Positions 7,384-16,014 of a stretch of 38,840 nt of DNA are shown in pieces. A program made the position numbers and the translations under genes. The notes below the pieces were generated by a model. The model saw only the letters and a list, made by a program, of their open reading frames with translations. It did not search any database and was not told the DNA's origin. Source of the DNA: Chitinophaga pinensis (GTDB taxonomy: Bacteria > Bacteroidota > Bacteroidia > Flavobacteriales_D > Crocinitomicaceae); NCBI GenBank assembly GCA_943324565.2, contig CALPMC020000019.1:1-38840 (forward strand), written 5' to 3'. Within the stretch, counting starts at the first letter, position 1; each line of letters starts with the position of its first letter.

Positions 7384-7482
7384 GGGGTAAGTCTTTTACG
7401 ACCAGCTCCCTCTTAATCCTCCAGGACGGGAACGTAGCAAAGGCCAGAGGTTGTAGCGGTGCGATAAGAGTAGCTTACCCTT
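7384..7482 (+). ncRNA. ffs: Small signal recognition particle RNA (4.5S type)
   Basis: This is a hairpin of about 100 nt. The ends pair (ggggtaag at 7384-7391 with cttaccc at 7474-7480). The apex carries the SRP Alu-less helix 8 signature: CAGG, a 3-bp stem ACG/CGT, the GGAA tetraloop, then AGCA (ccaggacgggaacgtagca, around 7420-7439). This is the Ffh-binding domain that targets nascent membrane proteins. A T-run follows at once. An open reading frame crossing the region is spurious. The call rests on the motif and fold; exact ends are estimates. Confidence 0.88.
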
Positions 7483-7492
7483 CTTTTTTTTT
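7481..7492 (+). terminator. T-run ending the SRP RNA transcript
   Basis: The run ttcttttttttt directly follows the closing stem of the SRP RNA, which can serve as the terminator hairpin. Confidence 0.6.
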
Positions 7493-7847
7493 ACTAGAAA
7501 ACTTGTTACTTTATCTTTCTGATTGTTTCAGTTTCAAAAATACTCTTGTTACTAAAGCGGAATATAGACTTGAAATCAAAAGAATTATTAAGTTACGATC
7601 ACAAAATAATAGCTTTAAATTTTAGGAACTCGAGATATGATTTCATTTCCTAAACCTATTTTAATCAAAAAACTAAAAGACATTATGGATATTGGTAGTG
7701 TGTGTTTTCAATCTATTTCTTAAACTCTAAAGGTAAACGATTTATTTTCAGAAATATTACTTCAATTAAACATGTATCTAGTAATTTTTAAAGATGCTGC
7801 TATCCAAAAGATTTGCTAAGTAAATTTACACTGACCAAAAAAGAAAA

Positions 7848-7869
7848 TTTAAACAAGACCTTGTTTAAA
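7848..7869. repeat. 22-bp palindrome upstream of lpxK
   Basis: The 10-bp arms tttaaacaag and cttgtttaaa are separated by ac. The 2-nt centre is too tight for a normal hairpin loop without fraying, so a dimeric protein site is plausible. No T-run follows. Confidence 0.5.
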
Positions 7870-7963
7870 CGGTTTCACTAATTGCAATTGGTCTTTTCTC
7901 AATTGTTAATTATCTTTTTTTATAAGAAAAAATATAGAAAGAAGGGCAAATCAAAAAATGAGA

Positions 7964-7996
7964 TTGCGTTAATTCAATTTTTAACCTTTACTTTCG
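7964..7996 (+). promoter_or_regulatory. Predicted promoter of the lpxK operon
   Basis: A TTG at 7964-7966 is followed after 22 nt by TACTTTCG (7989-7996), one mismatch from TAnnTTTG. The lpxK ATG lies 4 nt further on, giving an almost leaderless message. Confidence 0.4.
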
Positions 7997-8000
7997 TTTA

Positions 8001-9029
8001 ATGAATTTAATTAGATTCCTGTTATTTCCTTTTTCATTCATCTACCTAGGAATTACATCCACAAGAAACCTATTATACAAACTTGGAATTTTCAAAACCT
8101 CCATAATTCCAAAAAAATCAATATGTGTTGGGAATCTATCTGTTGGTGGAACTGGTAAAACGCCGCATGTAAGTTATTTGGCTGACTTTCTTTCTCAAAC
8201 CGTCGAAACTGCGATTTTAAGTCGCGGTTACGGTAGAAAAACAACTGGCTTTTTGTGGGTAAAACCAAATAGCAAAGCATCGGACGTTGGCGACGAACCA
8301 ATGTTTTATGTCAATCGTTTTAAAGAAAAAGTACATGTCGCTGTTTGTGAAAAACGAGCTATCGGTATTCAACAAATTCAAACTTTATTTCCAAAAAACG
8401 AATTGATAATTTTAGACGATGCCTTTCAACACAGAGCTGTAAAAGCGGGTTTGAACATTTTAATCACTGATTTCAGCAAACCTTTTTATGACGATTATCT
8501 GATGCCAGTTGGTTCGTTAAGAGAAAGTCGTGCAGGCAAAAATCGTGCAGATATAATCATCGTTTCAAAAACTCCAAATGATTGCACTGAATCAGCTAAA
8601 AATCAAATTGTTCAATCACTCAACTTTAATTCGGAATTGATTTTCTTTTCTCACATTTCTTATGCTGCAATGATCCCATTTGGAAAGAAAATCGACACCA
8701 TTAAAAAAGTAATTTTAGTAACTGGAATTGCCAATCCAAAACCATTATTAAAACATATTTCAAAGTATTATGAAGTAGAAGTAATCAAATTCGGTGATCA
8801 CCATACTTTTAGTAAGGTGGATATTCAAAGAATTCATCAAAAATTTGATACTTTTGCACACGAAGAAACAATCATTCTAACGACTGAAAAAGATTACATG
8901 CGTTTGAAGGATTTTTCAAGCGATTGGAACTTGCAAAATTACCCTTGGTATTTTCAGCCAATCACAGTAAAAATTGACAACGAAGAAAAATTTAAAAACC
9001 TAATAAATCAATATGTTAACACAATTTAA
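8001..9029 (+). CDS. lpxK: Tetraacyldisaccharide 4'-kinase
   Basis: LpxK phosphorylates the 4' position of lipid A disaccharide at the inner face of the inner membrane. The 342-aa length is normal. The N-terminal hydrophobic helix (about residues 5-20) is the membrane anchor. The P-loop VGNLSVGGTGKTP (about 43-55) is diagnostic, followed by LSRGYGRKT and the LDDAFQHR motif with the catalytic-region DDxxQH. It begins a tightly packed operon and overlaps punA by 17 nt. lpxH lies five genes downstream in the same operon, which supports a lipid A role. Confidence 0.95.
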   Translation: MNLIRFLLFPFSFIYLGITSTRNLLYKLGIFKTSIIPKKSICVGNLSVGGTGKTPHVSYLADFLSQTVETAILSRGYGRKTTGFLWVKPNSKASDVGDEPMFYVNRFKEKVHVAVCEKRAIGIQQIQTLFPKNELIILDDAFQHRAVKAGLNILITDFSKPFYDDYLMPVGSLRESRAGKNRADIIIVSKTPNDCTESAKNQIVQSLNFNSELIFFSHISYAAMIPFGKKIDTIKKVILVTGIANPKPLLKHISKYYEVEVIKFGDHHTFSKVDIQRIHQKFDTFAHEETIILTTEKDYMRLKDFSSDWNLQNYPWYFQPITVKIDNEEKFKNLINQYVNTI

Positions 9030-9825
9030 AGAATCAGTTGCGTACATCAAAACGCGTACAAATGTTGAACCTACTATCGGAATTATTCTTGGAACTGGTT
9101 TGGGAGGATTGGTAAAAGAAATCAACGTTATTGACGAAATTCCTTATGCAGAAATTCCAAATTTCCCAGTTTCAACAGTTGAAAGTCATTCTGGAAAATT
9201 AATTTTTGGTGAATTAGGTGGAAAAATGGTTGTAGCCATGCAAGGTCGTTTTCATTACTATGAAGGTTATTCGTTGCAACAAGTTACTTTCCCTGTTCGC
9301 GTAATGAAATTATTAGGAATTGAACGTTTATTTGTGAGCAACGCGTCAGGTGGTGTTAATCCCGATTTTGAAGTTGGTGAAATCATGATTCAAGATGATC
9401 ACATCAATTTATTTCCAGGTAACCCATTGATTGGCAAAAACTTCGACGAATTAGGTCCACGTTTCCCTGATATGAGCGAGCCTTACGACCACAAAATGAT
9501 TGAGTTAGCAAAAAAAATTGCAGCTGAAAACAATATTAAAGTTTCTGTTGGAACATACGCAGGATTGACTGGTCCTACATTGGAAACGCCAGCTGAATAC
9601 CAATATGTTCGCAATACAGGTGCGGATGCAGTTGGAATGTCAACAGTTCCTGAAGTTATCGTTGCTAACCACATGGAAATTCCTTGTTTCGCGATTTCAA
9701 TCATCACAGATTTAGGTGTAAAAGGAAAAATCAAAAAAGTGAGTTTACAAGACGTTATCGATGTTGCAAGCCGTCAAGAGCCTAAAATGACATTGATTAT
9801 GAAAGAATTAATTGCACGCGTTTAA
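9013..9825 (+). CDS. punA: Purine nucleoside phosphorylase (trimeric PNP family)
   Basis: It cleaves inosine and guanosine with phosphate for purine salvage. The 270-aa length fits trimeric PNP. Visible hallmarks are GIILGTGLGGL near the N-terminus, ESHSGKL with the phosphate-site His, MQGRFHYYEGYS, SNASGGVNPDFEVG, the YAGLTGPTLETPAEY loop, and the base-recognition stretch GADAVGMSTVPE followed by ISIITDLG. The ATG at 9013 lies inside the end of lpxK, so translation is coupled. The gatB start follows 1 nt after its stop. Confidence 0.95.
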   Translation: MLTQFKESVAYIKTRTNVEPTIGIILGTGLGGLVKEINVIDEIPYAEIPNFPVSTVESHSGKLIFGELGGKMVVAMQGRFHYYEGYSLQQVTFPVRVMKLLGIERLFVSNASGGVNPDFEVGEIMIQDDHINLFPGNPLIGKNFDELGPRFPDMSEPYDHKMIELAKKIAAENNIKVSVGTYAGLTGPTLETPAEYQYVRNTGADAVGMSTVPEVIVANHMEIPCFAISIITDLGVKGKIKKVSLQDVIDVASRQEPKMTLIMKELIARV

Positions 9826-9826
9826 T

Positions 9827-11281
9827 ATGAACGAAGAAATTCGAAATAAATACGAAGCGGTTATTGGTTTGGAGGTTCATGCGCAAATGTTGACGAAGAC
9901 AAAAGCGTACTCCAATGACATCAATGAATACGGCGCACATCCCAATACCAATGTAAGTGTGATTACATTGGGGCATCCTGGAACTTTGCCAGTGATGAAT
10001 AAAAAAACGATAGAATTTGCCATCCGTTTAGGTTTAGCTTGCGGAAGCGATATTGCTCCAAATCAATATTTTGCACGCAAAAATTATTTCTATCCCGATC
10101 TTCCGAAAGGATACCAAATCACACAAGATAAAACACCAATTTGTACAGGTGGAGCAATTCACATTCGTACTGAAGACGGCGAAGGAAAAGAAATTAAAAT
10201 CACGCGCATCCACATGGAGGAAGATGCTGGGAAAAGCATTCACGACGTTGACGTTTTTGATACGCTTGTGGATTTGAACCGTGCGGGCACACCCCTATTG
10301 GAAATCGTTTCTGAACCAGACATTCGTTCTTCGCAAGAAGCTTACAATTATGTAACTGAAGTGCGCAAATTAGTGCGTTACTTGGACATTTGTGACGGAA
10401 ACATGGAAGAAGGTTCTTTGCGTTGTGATGCCAATATTTCTGTGAATTTGAAAGGCGCAAGTGAATTTGGAACGAAAGTCGAAGTGAAAAATATGAACTC
10501 GATTCGTAACGTGCAACGTGCTATCGAATTTGAAATCGCAAGACAAATTGAAGCCATTGAAAACGGCGAAGAAATCGTTCAAGAAACACGTGGATTTGAT
10601 GCATTAAAAGGAATTACGATTTCTCAACGTTCGAAAGAAGCAGCAAACGATTACCGTTATTTCCCTGAACCTGATTTGCAACCATTGGTGGTAATGCAAG
10701 AAGACATTGAAGCAATTAAAAGTGAAATGCCAGCTTTGCCACGTGAATTGTTCAATCGCTATACCAAAGAATACGGTTTATCGGATTACGATGCCTACAA
10801 TTTAACAGATAACAAAGGAATTGCTTTATTCTACGAAGCCTTGATTCAACATACGAAAAACTACAAAGCCGCAGCCAATTGGATGATGGGTGACGTGAAA
10901 TCGTACTTGAATGAATTTGGATTTGAGATTCACGAGTTTCCGATTACAGTTGAACGTTTAGCGGCTTTAATTACCATCATCGACGAAGGAAAAGTTTCCA
11001 ATTCGGTGGCTTCTCAACGCATTTTCCCAGAACTTTTGAAATCTGAACTTTCTCCACTTGCAATCGCTGAACAATTAAACTTGATTCAAGATTCGAGTGA
11101 AGACACTTTGAAAGGATTTATCCTGCAAGTCTTTGAAGAAAATCAAGCTGAAGTAGAACGTTATAGAAACGGCGAAAAGCAATTGACAGGTTTCTTCATG
11201 GGAAAATTGATGAAAGTTTCAAACGGAAAAGCAGATCCGAAAATTGCGAATAAATTATTAAGAGAACTTCTTGAAGCATAA
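9827..11281 (+). CDS. gatB: Aspartyl/glutamyl-tRNA amidotransferase subunit B
   Basis: GatB converts misacylated Glu-tRNA(Gln) or Asp-tRNA(Asn) to the amide form within GatCAB. It has 484 residues from the ATG at 9827. An upstream TTG at 9812 would sit inside punA and is less likely. Signature segments are YEAVIGLEVHAQM, GHPGTLPVMN, ARKNYFYPDLPKGYQITQ, RIHMEEDAGKSIHD, DLNRAGTPLLEIVSEPDI and the C-terminal tRNA-binding YqeY-like tail ending in KLMKVSNGKADPKIAN. gatA and gatC are not in this window, as is common in Bacteroidetes. Confidence 0.96.
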   Translation: MNEEIRNKYEAVIGLEVHAQMLTKTKAYSNDINEYGAHPNTNVSVITLGHPGTLPVMNKKTIEFAIRLGLACGSDIAPNQYFARKNYFYPDLPKGYQITQDKTPICTGGAIHIRTEDGEGKEIKITRIHMEEDAGKSIHDVDVFDTLVDLNRAGTPLLEIVSEPDIRSSQEAYNYVTEVRKLVRYLDICDGNMEEGSLRCDANISVNLKGASEFGTKVEVKNMNSIRNVQRAIEFEIARQIEAIENGEEIVQETRGFDALKGITISQRSKEAANDYRYFPEPDLQPLVVMQEDIEAIKSEMPALPRELFNRYTKEYGLSDYDAYNLTDNKGIALFYEALIQHTKNYKAAANWMMGDVKSYLNEFGFEIHEFPITVERLAALITIIDEGKVSNSVASQRIFPELLKSELSPLAIAEQLNLIQDSSEDTLKGFILQVFEENQAEVERYRNGEKQLTGFFMGKLMKVSNGKADPKIANKLLRELLEA

Positions 11282-11287
11282 TTATTT

Positions 11288-12460
11288 ATGAAATATATTA
11301 AATTCCTTTTTCTATTAAGTGCATTTACTTTTTTAATTCAAAGTTGTGACGATACTGAAAATGGAGCAGGTGAAAAACCAGAAAATAACTTCACAATTCA
11401 AGGGAAAATTAATGGGGCTGCACAGCAAAAATTGTACGTTGAAGCGCCAAGTGATCGCGGTACAATTCCAGTTGCAAATGCTATGATAAACGCCGATGGA
11501 ACTTTTAAATTAGTAGGAAATGTTCCCGGATTAGGTTACTATTTTTTAAGACTAGGTGAAGATAAAAACAACCTGATTCCCGTCACAATTGAACCAAACA
11601 ACAATCTAAAAATCAATTGTCAAGTAGCGGAATTTAATTTGAAGCCGAATGCAAGCGGAACCAATTGGGCGAAAGTTATGAACGAATATTTAGCGCAATT
11701 ACAAGCTTTCCAAAATGCGCAAGATTCTTTGATGGCGATTCAAAAAACAATGTCTAAAGAAGATTTGAACGCTAAATATTATGAAGCTAAAGAAAAAGTA
11801 GATGCTTTTGTTCGCAAAAAAATGACCCAACAACCTGGAAATCCATACAACATTGTGCTTTCTATGGTCTTGTTACCAACTACTTCTTTTGATGGATGGA
11901 ACAAACTAAACTTAAGTGTGTTAGAGGAAGTGGCTCAAGCTTACGAGCAAAAATACCAAGGTCAACAAGCAGCTGAAACGTTTCGTTCGCAAGTAGATCA
12001 AATTACATTAGCTTACAACGATTACGCAAAAATCAATAGTGGGACAATCGCTGCACCTGAAATTGCAATGAACACTCCTGAAGGAAAATTGTTAAAACTA
12101 TCTGATTTAAAAGGTAAAGTAGTACTAATCGATTTTTGGGCTTCTTGGTGCGGACCTTGTCGTAAGGAAAATCCAAATGTGGTTCGATTGTATAAAAAAT
12201 ATGAAAAGCAAGGATTTACTGTTCTTTCTGTTTCGTTAGATGAAGACCCAAATGCGTGGAAAGCAGCAATTCAAAAAGATGGTCTGATTTGGAAAAACCA
12301 TGTAAGTGACTTAAAAGGTTGGAAATCAAATATGCCTGTGCTTTATGGATTTGAAGGAATTCCTTTTACCGTTTTAGTAAACAGAGAAGGAAATGTTATA
12401 GGTAAAGAACTACGCGGAGAAGGTTTGGAACGAAAATTGTCTGAGGTTTTTAAAAATTAA
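11288..12460 (+). CDS. TlpA-like thiol-disulfide lipoprotein with DUF4369-type N-terminus
   Basis: This 390-aa protein has an N-terminal lipoprotein-like signal (FLFLLSAFTFLIQSC), so it is probably anchored in the envelope. Residues about 35-120 resemble the DUF4369 beta-domain (FTIQGKINGAAQQKLYVEA). A helical middle follows, then a thioredoxin/AhpC fold with WASWCGPCRKENP, redox Cys288 and Cys291, and a cis-Pro segment GIPFTVLVN. It should reduce or isomerise disulfides in the periplasm. A paralogue follows 3 nt downstream. Confidence 0.9.
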   Translation: MKYIKFLFLLSAFTFLIQSCDDTENGAGEKPENNFTIQGKINGAAQQKLYVEAPSDRGTIPVANAMINADGTFKLVGNVPGLGYYFLRLGEDKNNLIPVTIEPNNNLKINCQVAEFNLKPNASGTNWAKVMNEYLAQLQAFQNAQDSLMAIQKTMSKEDLNAKYYEAKEKVDAFVRKKMTQQPGNPYNIVLSMVLLPTTSFDGWNKLNLSVLEEVAQAYEQKYQGQQAAETFRSQVDQITLAYNDYAKINSGTIAAPEIAMNTPEGKLLKLSDLKGKVVLIDFWASWCGPCRKENPNVVRLYKKYEKQGFTVLSVSLDEDPNAWKAAIQKDGLIWKNHVSDLKGWKSNMPVLYGFEGIPFTVLVNREGNVIGKELRGEGLERKLSEVFKN

Positions 12461-12463
12461 TAC

Positions 12464-13579
12464 ATGAAAAAATTATTATTTATTGCCGTATTTTTTATTT
12501 CATCATTGACATTGTTGGCACAAAAAGAAATCAATGTTAAAATTTCAGGGATGATTTTTAATTCCACTGTTGATACATTTTATGTTTCTCAATTCTTTGG
12601 AAATTACTATAAAGATTACCATAAAATTACCCCAGACAAAAAAGGAAACTTCGCTTTCGTTGGAAAACTGCCAGCAATGGATTATTACATTTTAAGAGTT
12701 GGTAATTCAAATATTCAATTGGTTTTAAGAGATAACAGCGACTTAAAAGTGTATGGTGATGGTAATAAAATTAAAGAATTTTGTAATATCACAGGTTCAG
12801 ACGAATCGAAAGCAATGAATGATTTTGCCATAACTATTGAAAATTGGTCAATTAAAAGTGACTCTGCAATGAATGCCTTAAAAGCTGATCCAACAAGAGA
12901 ACAAATCATCAATCAATACATGCAGGGAGAATACACTAATTTTCAATCTTCAATGCAAGAATTCGTTACCAATAATCCAAATTCTCCTGCTTTGATAATG
13001 GCACTTTCGCAAATCAATGCAGAGGCAGATTTTAAAACCTACGAAGCTTTAATAACACAAATCAATAGTACATTTGAAGAAAGTCCGACGGTTAAAGCGT
13101 ATTACGAAAACTACAAGCAATTAAAAAAGAAATTAGAAAGCGGGAAATTATTAGCTGAAGGGAAACTTGCACCTGACTTTACTGAATTTCTAACCGATGG
13201 CAAAAAACAAATGAAACTTTCCGATTTAAAAGGAAAAGTTGTGTTGATTGACTTTTGGGCCTCTTGGTGTGGACCTTGTCGCAAAGAAAATCCGAACGTG
13301 GTAAAAACGTACGAAAAATACAAAAATGATGGATTTACTATAATGAGCGTTTCTTTGGACACAGACCGTGCGAAATGGTTGGCTGCAATCAAACAAGATA
13401 ATTTAACTTGGCCAAATCACGTAAGCGATTTAAAAGGTTGGAGTAGTCAAGTTGGAAGACTATATGAAGTTGGAAGTGTGCCTTTTACCGTTTTAATTGA
13501 CAAAGAAGGACGAATCATCAAAGTTAACCTTCGTGGTGAAGCGTTAGAAAAAGAACTTTCTAAGATTTTTGGTCATTAA
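12464..13579 (+). CDS. TlpA-like thiol-disulfide protein, tandem paralogue
   Basis: This 371-aa protein has a cleavable signal (LLFIAVFFISSLTLLAQ) with no lipobox Cys, unlike the copy before it, so it is likely a soluble periplasmic protein. It has the same layout: DUF4369-like N-terminus (VKISGMIFNSTVDTFYVS), helical middle, then WASWCGPCRKENP with Cys269 and Cys272, and GSVPFTVLIDKEGR. The thioredoxin domains are nearly alike (LSDLKGKVVLIDFWASWCG) while the N-terminal halves have diverged, which suggests different substrates. It sits between gatB and lpxH. Confidence 0.9.
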   Translation: MKKLLFIAVFFISSLTLLAQKEINVKISGMIFNSTVDTFYVSQFFGNYYKDYHKITPDKKGNFAFVGKLPAMDYYILRVGNSNIQLVLRDNSDLKVYGDGNKIKEFCNITGSDESKAMNDFAITIENWSIKSDSAMNALKADPTREQIINQYMQGEYTNFQSSMQEFVTNNPNSPALIMALSQINAEADFKTYEALITQINSTFEESPTVKAYYENYKQLKKKLESGKLLAEGKLAPDFTEFLTDGKKQMKLSDLKGKVVLIDFWASWCGPCRKENPNVVKTYEKYKNDGFTIMSVSLDTDRAKWLAAIKQDNLTWPNHVSDLKGWSSQVGRLYEVGSVPFTVLIDKEGRIIKVNLRGEALEKELSKIFGH

Positions 13580-13582
13580 TGA

Positions 13583-14371
13583 ATGGAAGAATCCAACAAA
13601 AAATACACCTATTTTGCCTCTGATTTTCACTTGGGTGCTCCCACAGATGCTATCAGTTTTGTTCGTGAAAAAGAAATAGTTGCTTGGCTAAATTACATCG
13701 AACCAACAGCGAAAGAAGTATTTTTAGTTGGTGATATTTTTGACTTTTGGTTTGAATATAAACTTGCAATTCCAAAAGGATTCACTCGTTTCTTGGGTAA
13801 AATAGCCGACCTAACAGATAAAGGAATCAAAGTGCATTTTTTCTGCGGAAATCACGATATGTGGATATTTGATTACCTTGAAAAAGAAGTGGGAATTGAA
13901 TTACACAGAGACGATTATCAAGTTCAAATTGGTTCGAAAAAATTTTTCATCGCACACGGTGACGGCTTAGGTCCGGGCGATAAAGGATATAAATTCATTA
14001 AAAAGATTTTTAGAAATAAGTTTTGTCAATGGGCATTTGCACGTTTGCACCCCAATATCGGAATTGCTTTAGCAAGTTATTTTTCTAAAACCAGTCGCAT
14101 TTCAAACGGCGAAGAGGATGCCTTGTACGTTGGTCCAGAAAAAGAATGGTTGCATCATTTTGTAAGTGATAATCACCACCAATTAAAAGCAGATTATTAC
14201 ATTTTCGGTCATCGTCATTTGCCACTTAAATTTCAAATTCAAAATGCGCTTTATTTCAATCTCGGAGAATGGATTAACTATCAAACTTTTGGACGTTTTG
14301 ACGATACGAATTTTGAATTGCTCGCTTGGAAAGACAAAACAATTTCTCCGTACAAAACGATTTCAGAATAA
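13583..14371 (+). CDS. lpxH: UDP-2,3-diacylglucosamine diphosphatase (LpxH family)
   Basis: It removes UMP from UDP-2,3-diacylglucosamine to give lipid X in lipid A synthesis. It is a 262-aa calcineurin-type metallophosphoesterase: YFASDFHLGA (Asp14, His16), FLVGDIFDFWFE, FCGNHDMWIFDY, AHGDGLGPGD and YIFGHRHLP supply the two-metal ligands. The Bacteroidetes form is a little longer than the enterobacterial enzyme. Substrate assignment rests on the family and on lpxK in the same operon. Confidence 0.9.
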   Translation: MEESNKKYTYFASDFHLGAPTDAISFVREKEIVAWLNYIEPTAKEVFLVGDIFDFWFEYKLAIPKGFTRFLGKIADLTDKGIKVHFFCGNHDMWIFDYLEKEVGIELHRDDYQVQIGSKKFFIAHGDGLGPGDKGYKFIKKIFRNKFCQWAFARLHPNIGIALASYFSKTSRISNGEEDALYVGPEKEWLHHFVSDNHHQLKADYYIFGHRHLPLKFQIQNALYFNLGEWINYQTFGRFDDTNFELLAWKDKTISPYKTISE

Positions 14372-14374
14372 ATT

Positions 14375-14797
14375 ATGGACAACCGTTGGAAAGTTGACGC
14401 TATCGAAGAATTAAAAGCTGTTGCACTTGAATTTCTGGGCCTTTTCCCAACTCCAACAATCTTTGCGTTTGATGGTGAAATGGGCGCAGGAAAAACGACC
14501 TTCATTACCCAACTTTTAAAGCAATTTGGAATCGAAGAAATTGAAGGTTCTCCCACCTACTCCATTATCAATGAATATGCAATAAATGGTTTAAAAATCT
14601 ATCATTTAGATTGTTACAGAATTGAACAGCGCAACGAAATTTTGAATTTAGGATTGGACGAACTATTAGATGAAAAAGCGTACTTCTTTATCGAATGGGC
14701 TGAAAAAATTGATTTTATTCTTCCAACTAACGTAATTTGGGTGTATATTCGTAATAACGAAATTAATAATTCAAGAGAAATAGCATTTCAACCATGA
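14375..14797 (+). CDS. tsaE: tRNA threonylcarbamoyladenosine biosynthesis ATPase
   Basis: TsaE is the ATPase that drives the TsaB-TsaD complex in making t6A37 of tRNA. It has 140 residues. The P-loop is FDGEMGAGKTTF (Gly37 to Thr42 region, Lys40), followed by GSPTYSIINEY and the conserved YHLDCYRI and FFIEWAEK motifs. The stop overlaps the ald start by 4 nt. Confidence 0.94.
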   Translation: MDNRWKVDAIEELKAVALEFLGLFPTPTIFAFDGEMGAGKTTFITQLLKQFGIEEIEGSPTYSIINEYAINGLKIYHLDCYRIEQRNEILNLGLDELLDEKAYFFIEWAEKIDFILPTNVIWVYIRNNEINNSREIAFQP

Positions 14798-16014
14798 TTA
14801 CAGATCCAGGATTACTCAAAACGCTCATTCAACAAGGAAGTTTAACACCAAAAGAAGAAATGCTGGAGGTGCGCAAAAAAAAAGGCTCGTTGTTTATTGG
14901 GATTCCAAAAGAAACAAGTTTTCAAGAACGACGTGTGGCACTTGTACCTGAGGCCGTTTCTCTGTTGGTAAATCACGGACATCGCGTAAGAATTGAAACC
15001 AAAGCGGGTGAAGGCGCTAATTTCTCGGATAACGATTACAGTGAAGCGGGAGCTGAAATCTCCTATGCTACCAAAGAAATTTATGAATGTGACATCATTT
15101 TAAAAGTCGCGCCACCTTCAGAAGAAGAAGTGGATTTAATGGTTGGAAATCAGACCTTTATTTCAGCTTTGCAAATTTCAACTCAGCCGAAAGAGATTCT
15201 TCAAAAGTTAATGAACAAAAAAATAACTTCCATTGCTTGGGATTATATCAAAGACGACGAAGGTGTTTTTTCAATTGTGCGAACATTAGGCGAAATTGCT
15301 GGAACAACTTCAATGCTTGTTGCTGGAGAATTGCTTTCTAGTTATTCTTCTGGAAAAGGAATGATGTTGGGCGGAATTGCAGGTGTTCAACCAACCGAAG
15401 TTGTTGTCATTGGCGCTGGAACAGTTGGAGAATTTGCAACGCGTGCAGCACTTGGATTGGGCGCATCAGTTAAAGTCTTTGACAATTCACTTTCAAAATT
15501 ACGTCGCTTACAAAATGATATTGGTACGCGGGTTTATACTTCCATTCTTCAACCTAAAGTTTTGGCCAAAGCCATTCGTCGAGCGGATGTAGTTATTGGT
15601 GCTTTGCGTTCTCCGATTGGCCGATCGCTGTGCGTGGTTAGCGAGGAAATGATTGAAAGTATGAAATCTGGTTCAGTGGTGGTTGATGTGAGCATTGATC
15701 AAGGCGGTTGTTTTGAAACTTCGCGCGTAACTAATCACAACGACCCAACTTTTGTGAAACACGGCGTTATCCATTATTGCGTGCCGAATATTGCCTCGCG
15801 CGTGTCGAGAACAGCGTCTTTTGCTTTATCCAATATTTTCACACCTTTAGTACTTGAAATGGGCGAAAAAGGCAGTGTTGAAGACTTAGTTCGTTCGCAG
15901 GAAGGCTTTAGAAATGGAGTTTATATTTACAAAGGCGTACTCACCAACGAAGTTTTGGGAAGGGTTTTCAATTTGAAATTCAAAGACATCAATTTGCTTT
16001 TGCCAGGAATGTAA
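14794..16014 (+). CDS. ald: Alanine dehydrogenase
   Basis: This 406-aa protein of the AlaDH/PNT family reversibly deaminates L-alanine to pyruvate with NAD. After a 30-residue N-terminal extension typical of Bacteroidetes members come GIPKETSFQERRVALVPEAV, KAGEGANFSDNDY and KVAPPSEEE. The Rossmann nucleotide site VVVIGAGTVGEFATRAALGLGA and the VVDVSIDQGGCFETS motif follow. The transhydrogenase possibility is lower because no membrane subunit gene is nearby. The start overlaps the end of tsaE. Confidence 0.88.
   Translation: MITDPGLLKTLIQQGSLTPKEEMLEVRKKKGSLFIGIPKETSFQERRVALVPEAVSLLVNHGHRVRIETKAGEGANFSDNDYSEAGAEISYATKEIYECDIILKVAPPSEEEVDLMVGNQTFISALQISTQPKEILQKLMNKKITSIAWDYIKDDEGVFSIVRTLGEIAGTTSMLVAGELLSSYSSGKGMMLGGIAGVQPTEVVVIGAGTVGEFATRAALGLGASVKVFDNSLSKLRRLQNDIGTRVYTSILQPKVLAKAIRRADVVIGALRSPIGRSLCVVSEEMIESMKSGSVVVDVSIDQGGCFETSRVTNHNDPTFVKHGVIHYCVPNIASRVSRTASFALSNIFTPLVLEMGEKGSVEDLVRSQEGFRNGVYIYKGVLTNEVLGRVFNLKFKDINLLLPGM

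Larger units (their letters stand above)
7493..8000. other. Intergenic gap before lpxK, no convincing gene
   Basis: The sequence is AT-rich and stops occur in all frames. A 28-codon frame beginning with ATG near 7637 has no support. The one clear element is a near-perfect palindrome at 7848-7869 (arms tttaaacaag and cttgtttaaa, 2-nt centre), which could be a binding site or a short hairpin. Confidence 0.5.

Noticed and set aside
7359-7625. 88-codon plus-strand frame covering the SRP RNA
   Set aside because: The region is explained by the RNA hairpin and its terminator. The protein text has no features.
9812-9826. TTG start adding five residues to GatB
   Set aside because: It lies inside punA. 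The ATG at 9827, 1 nt after the punA stop, fits the packing of the operon and the usual GatB N-terminus.
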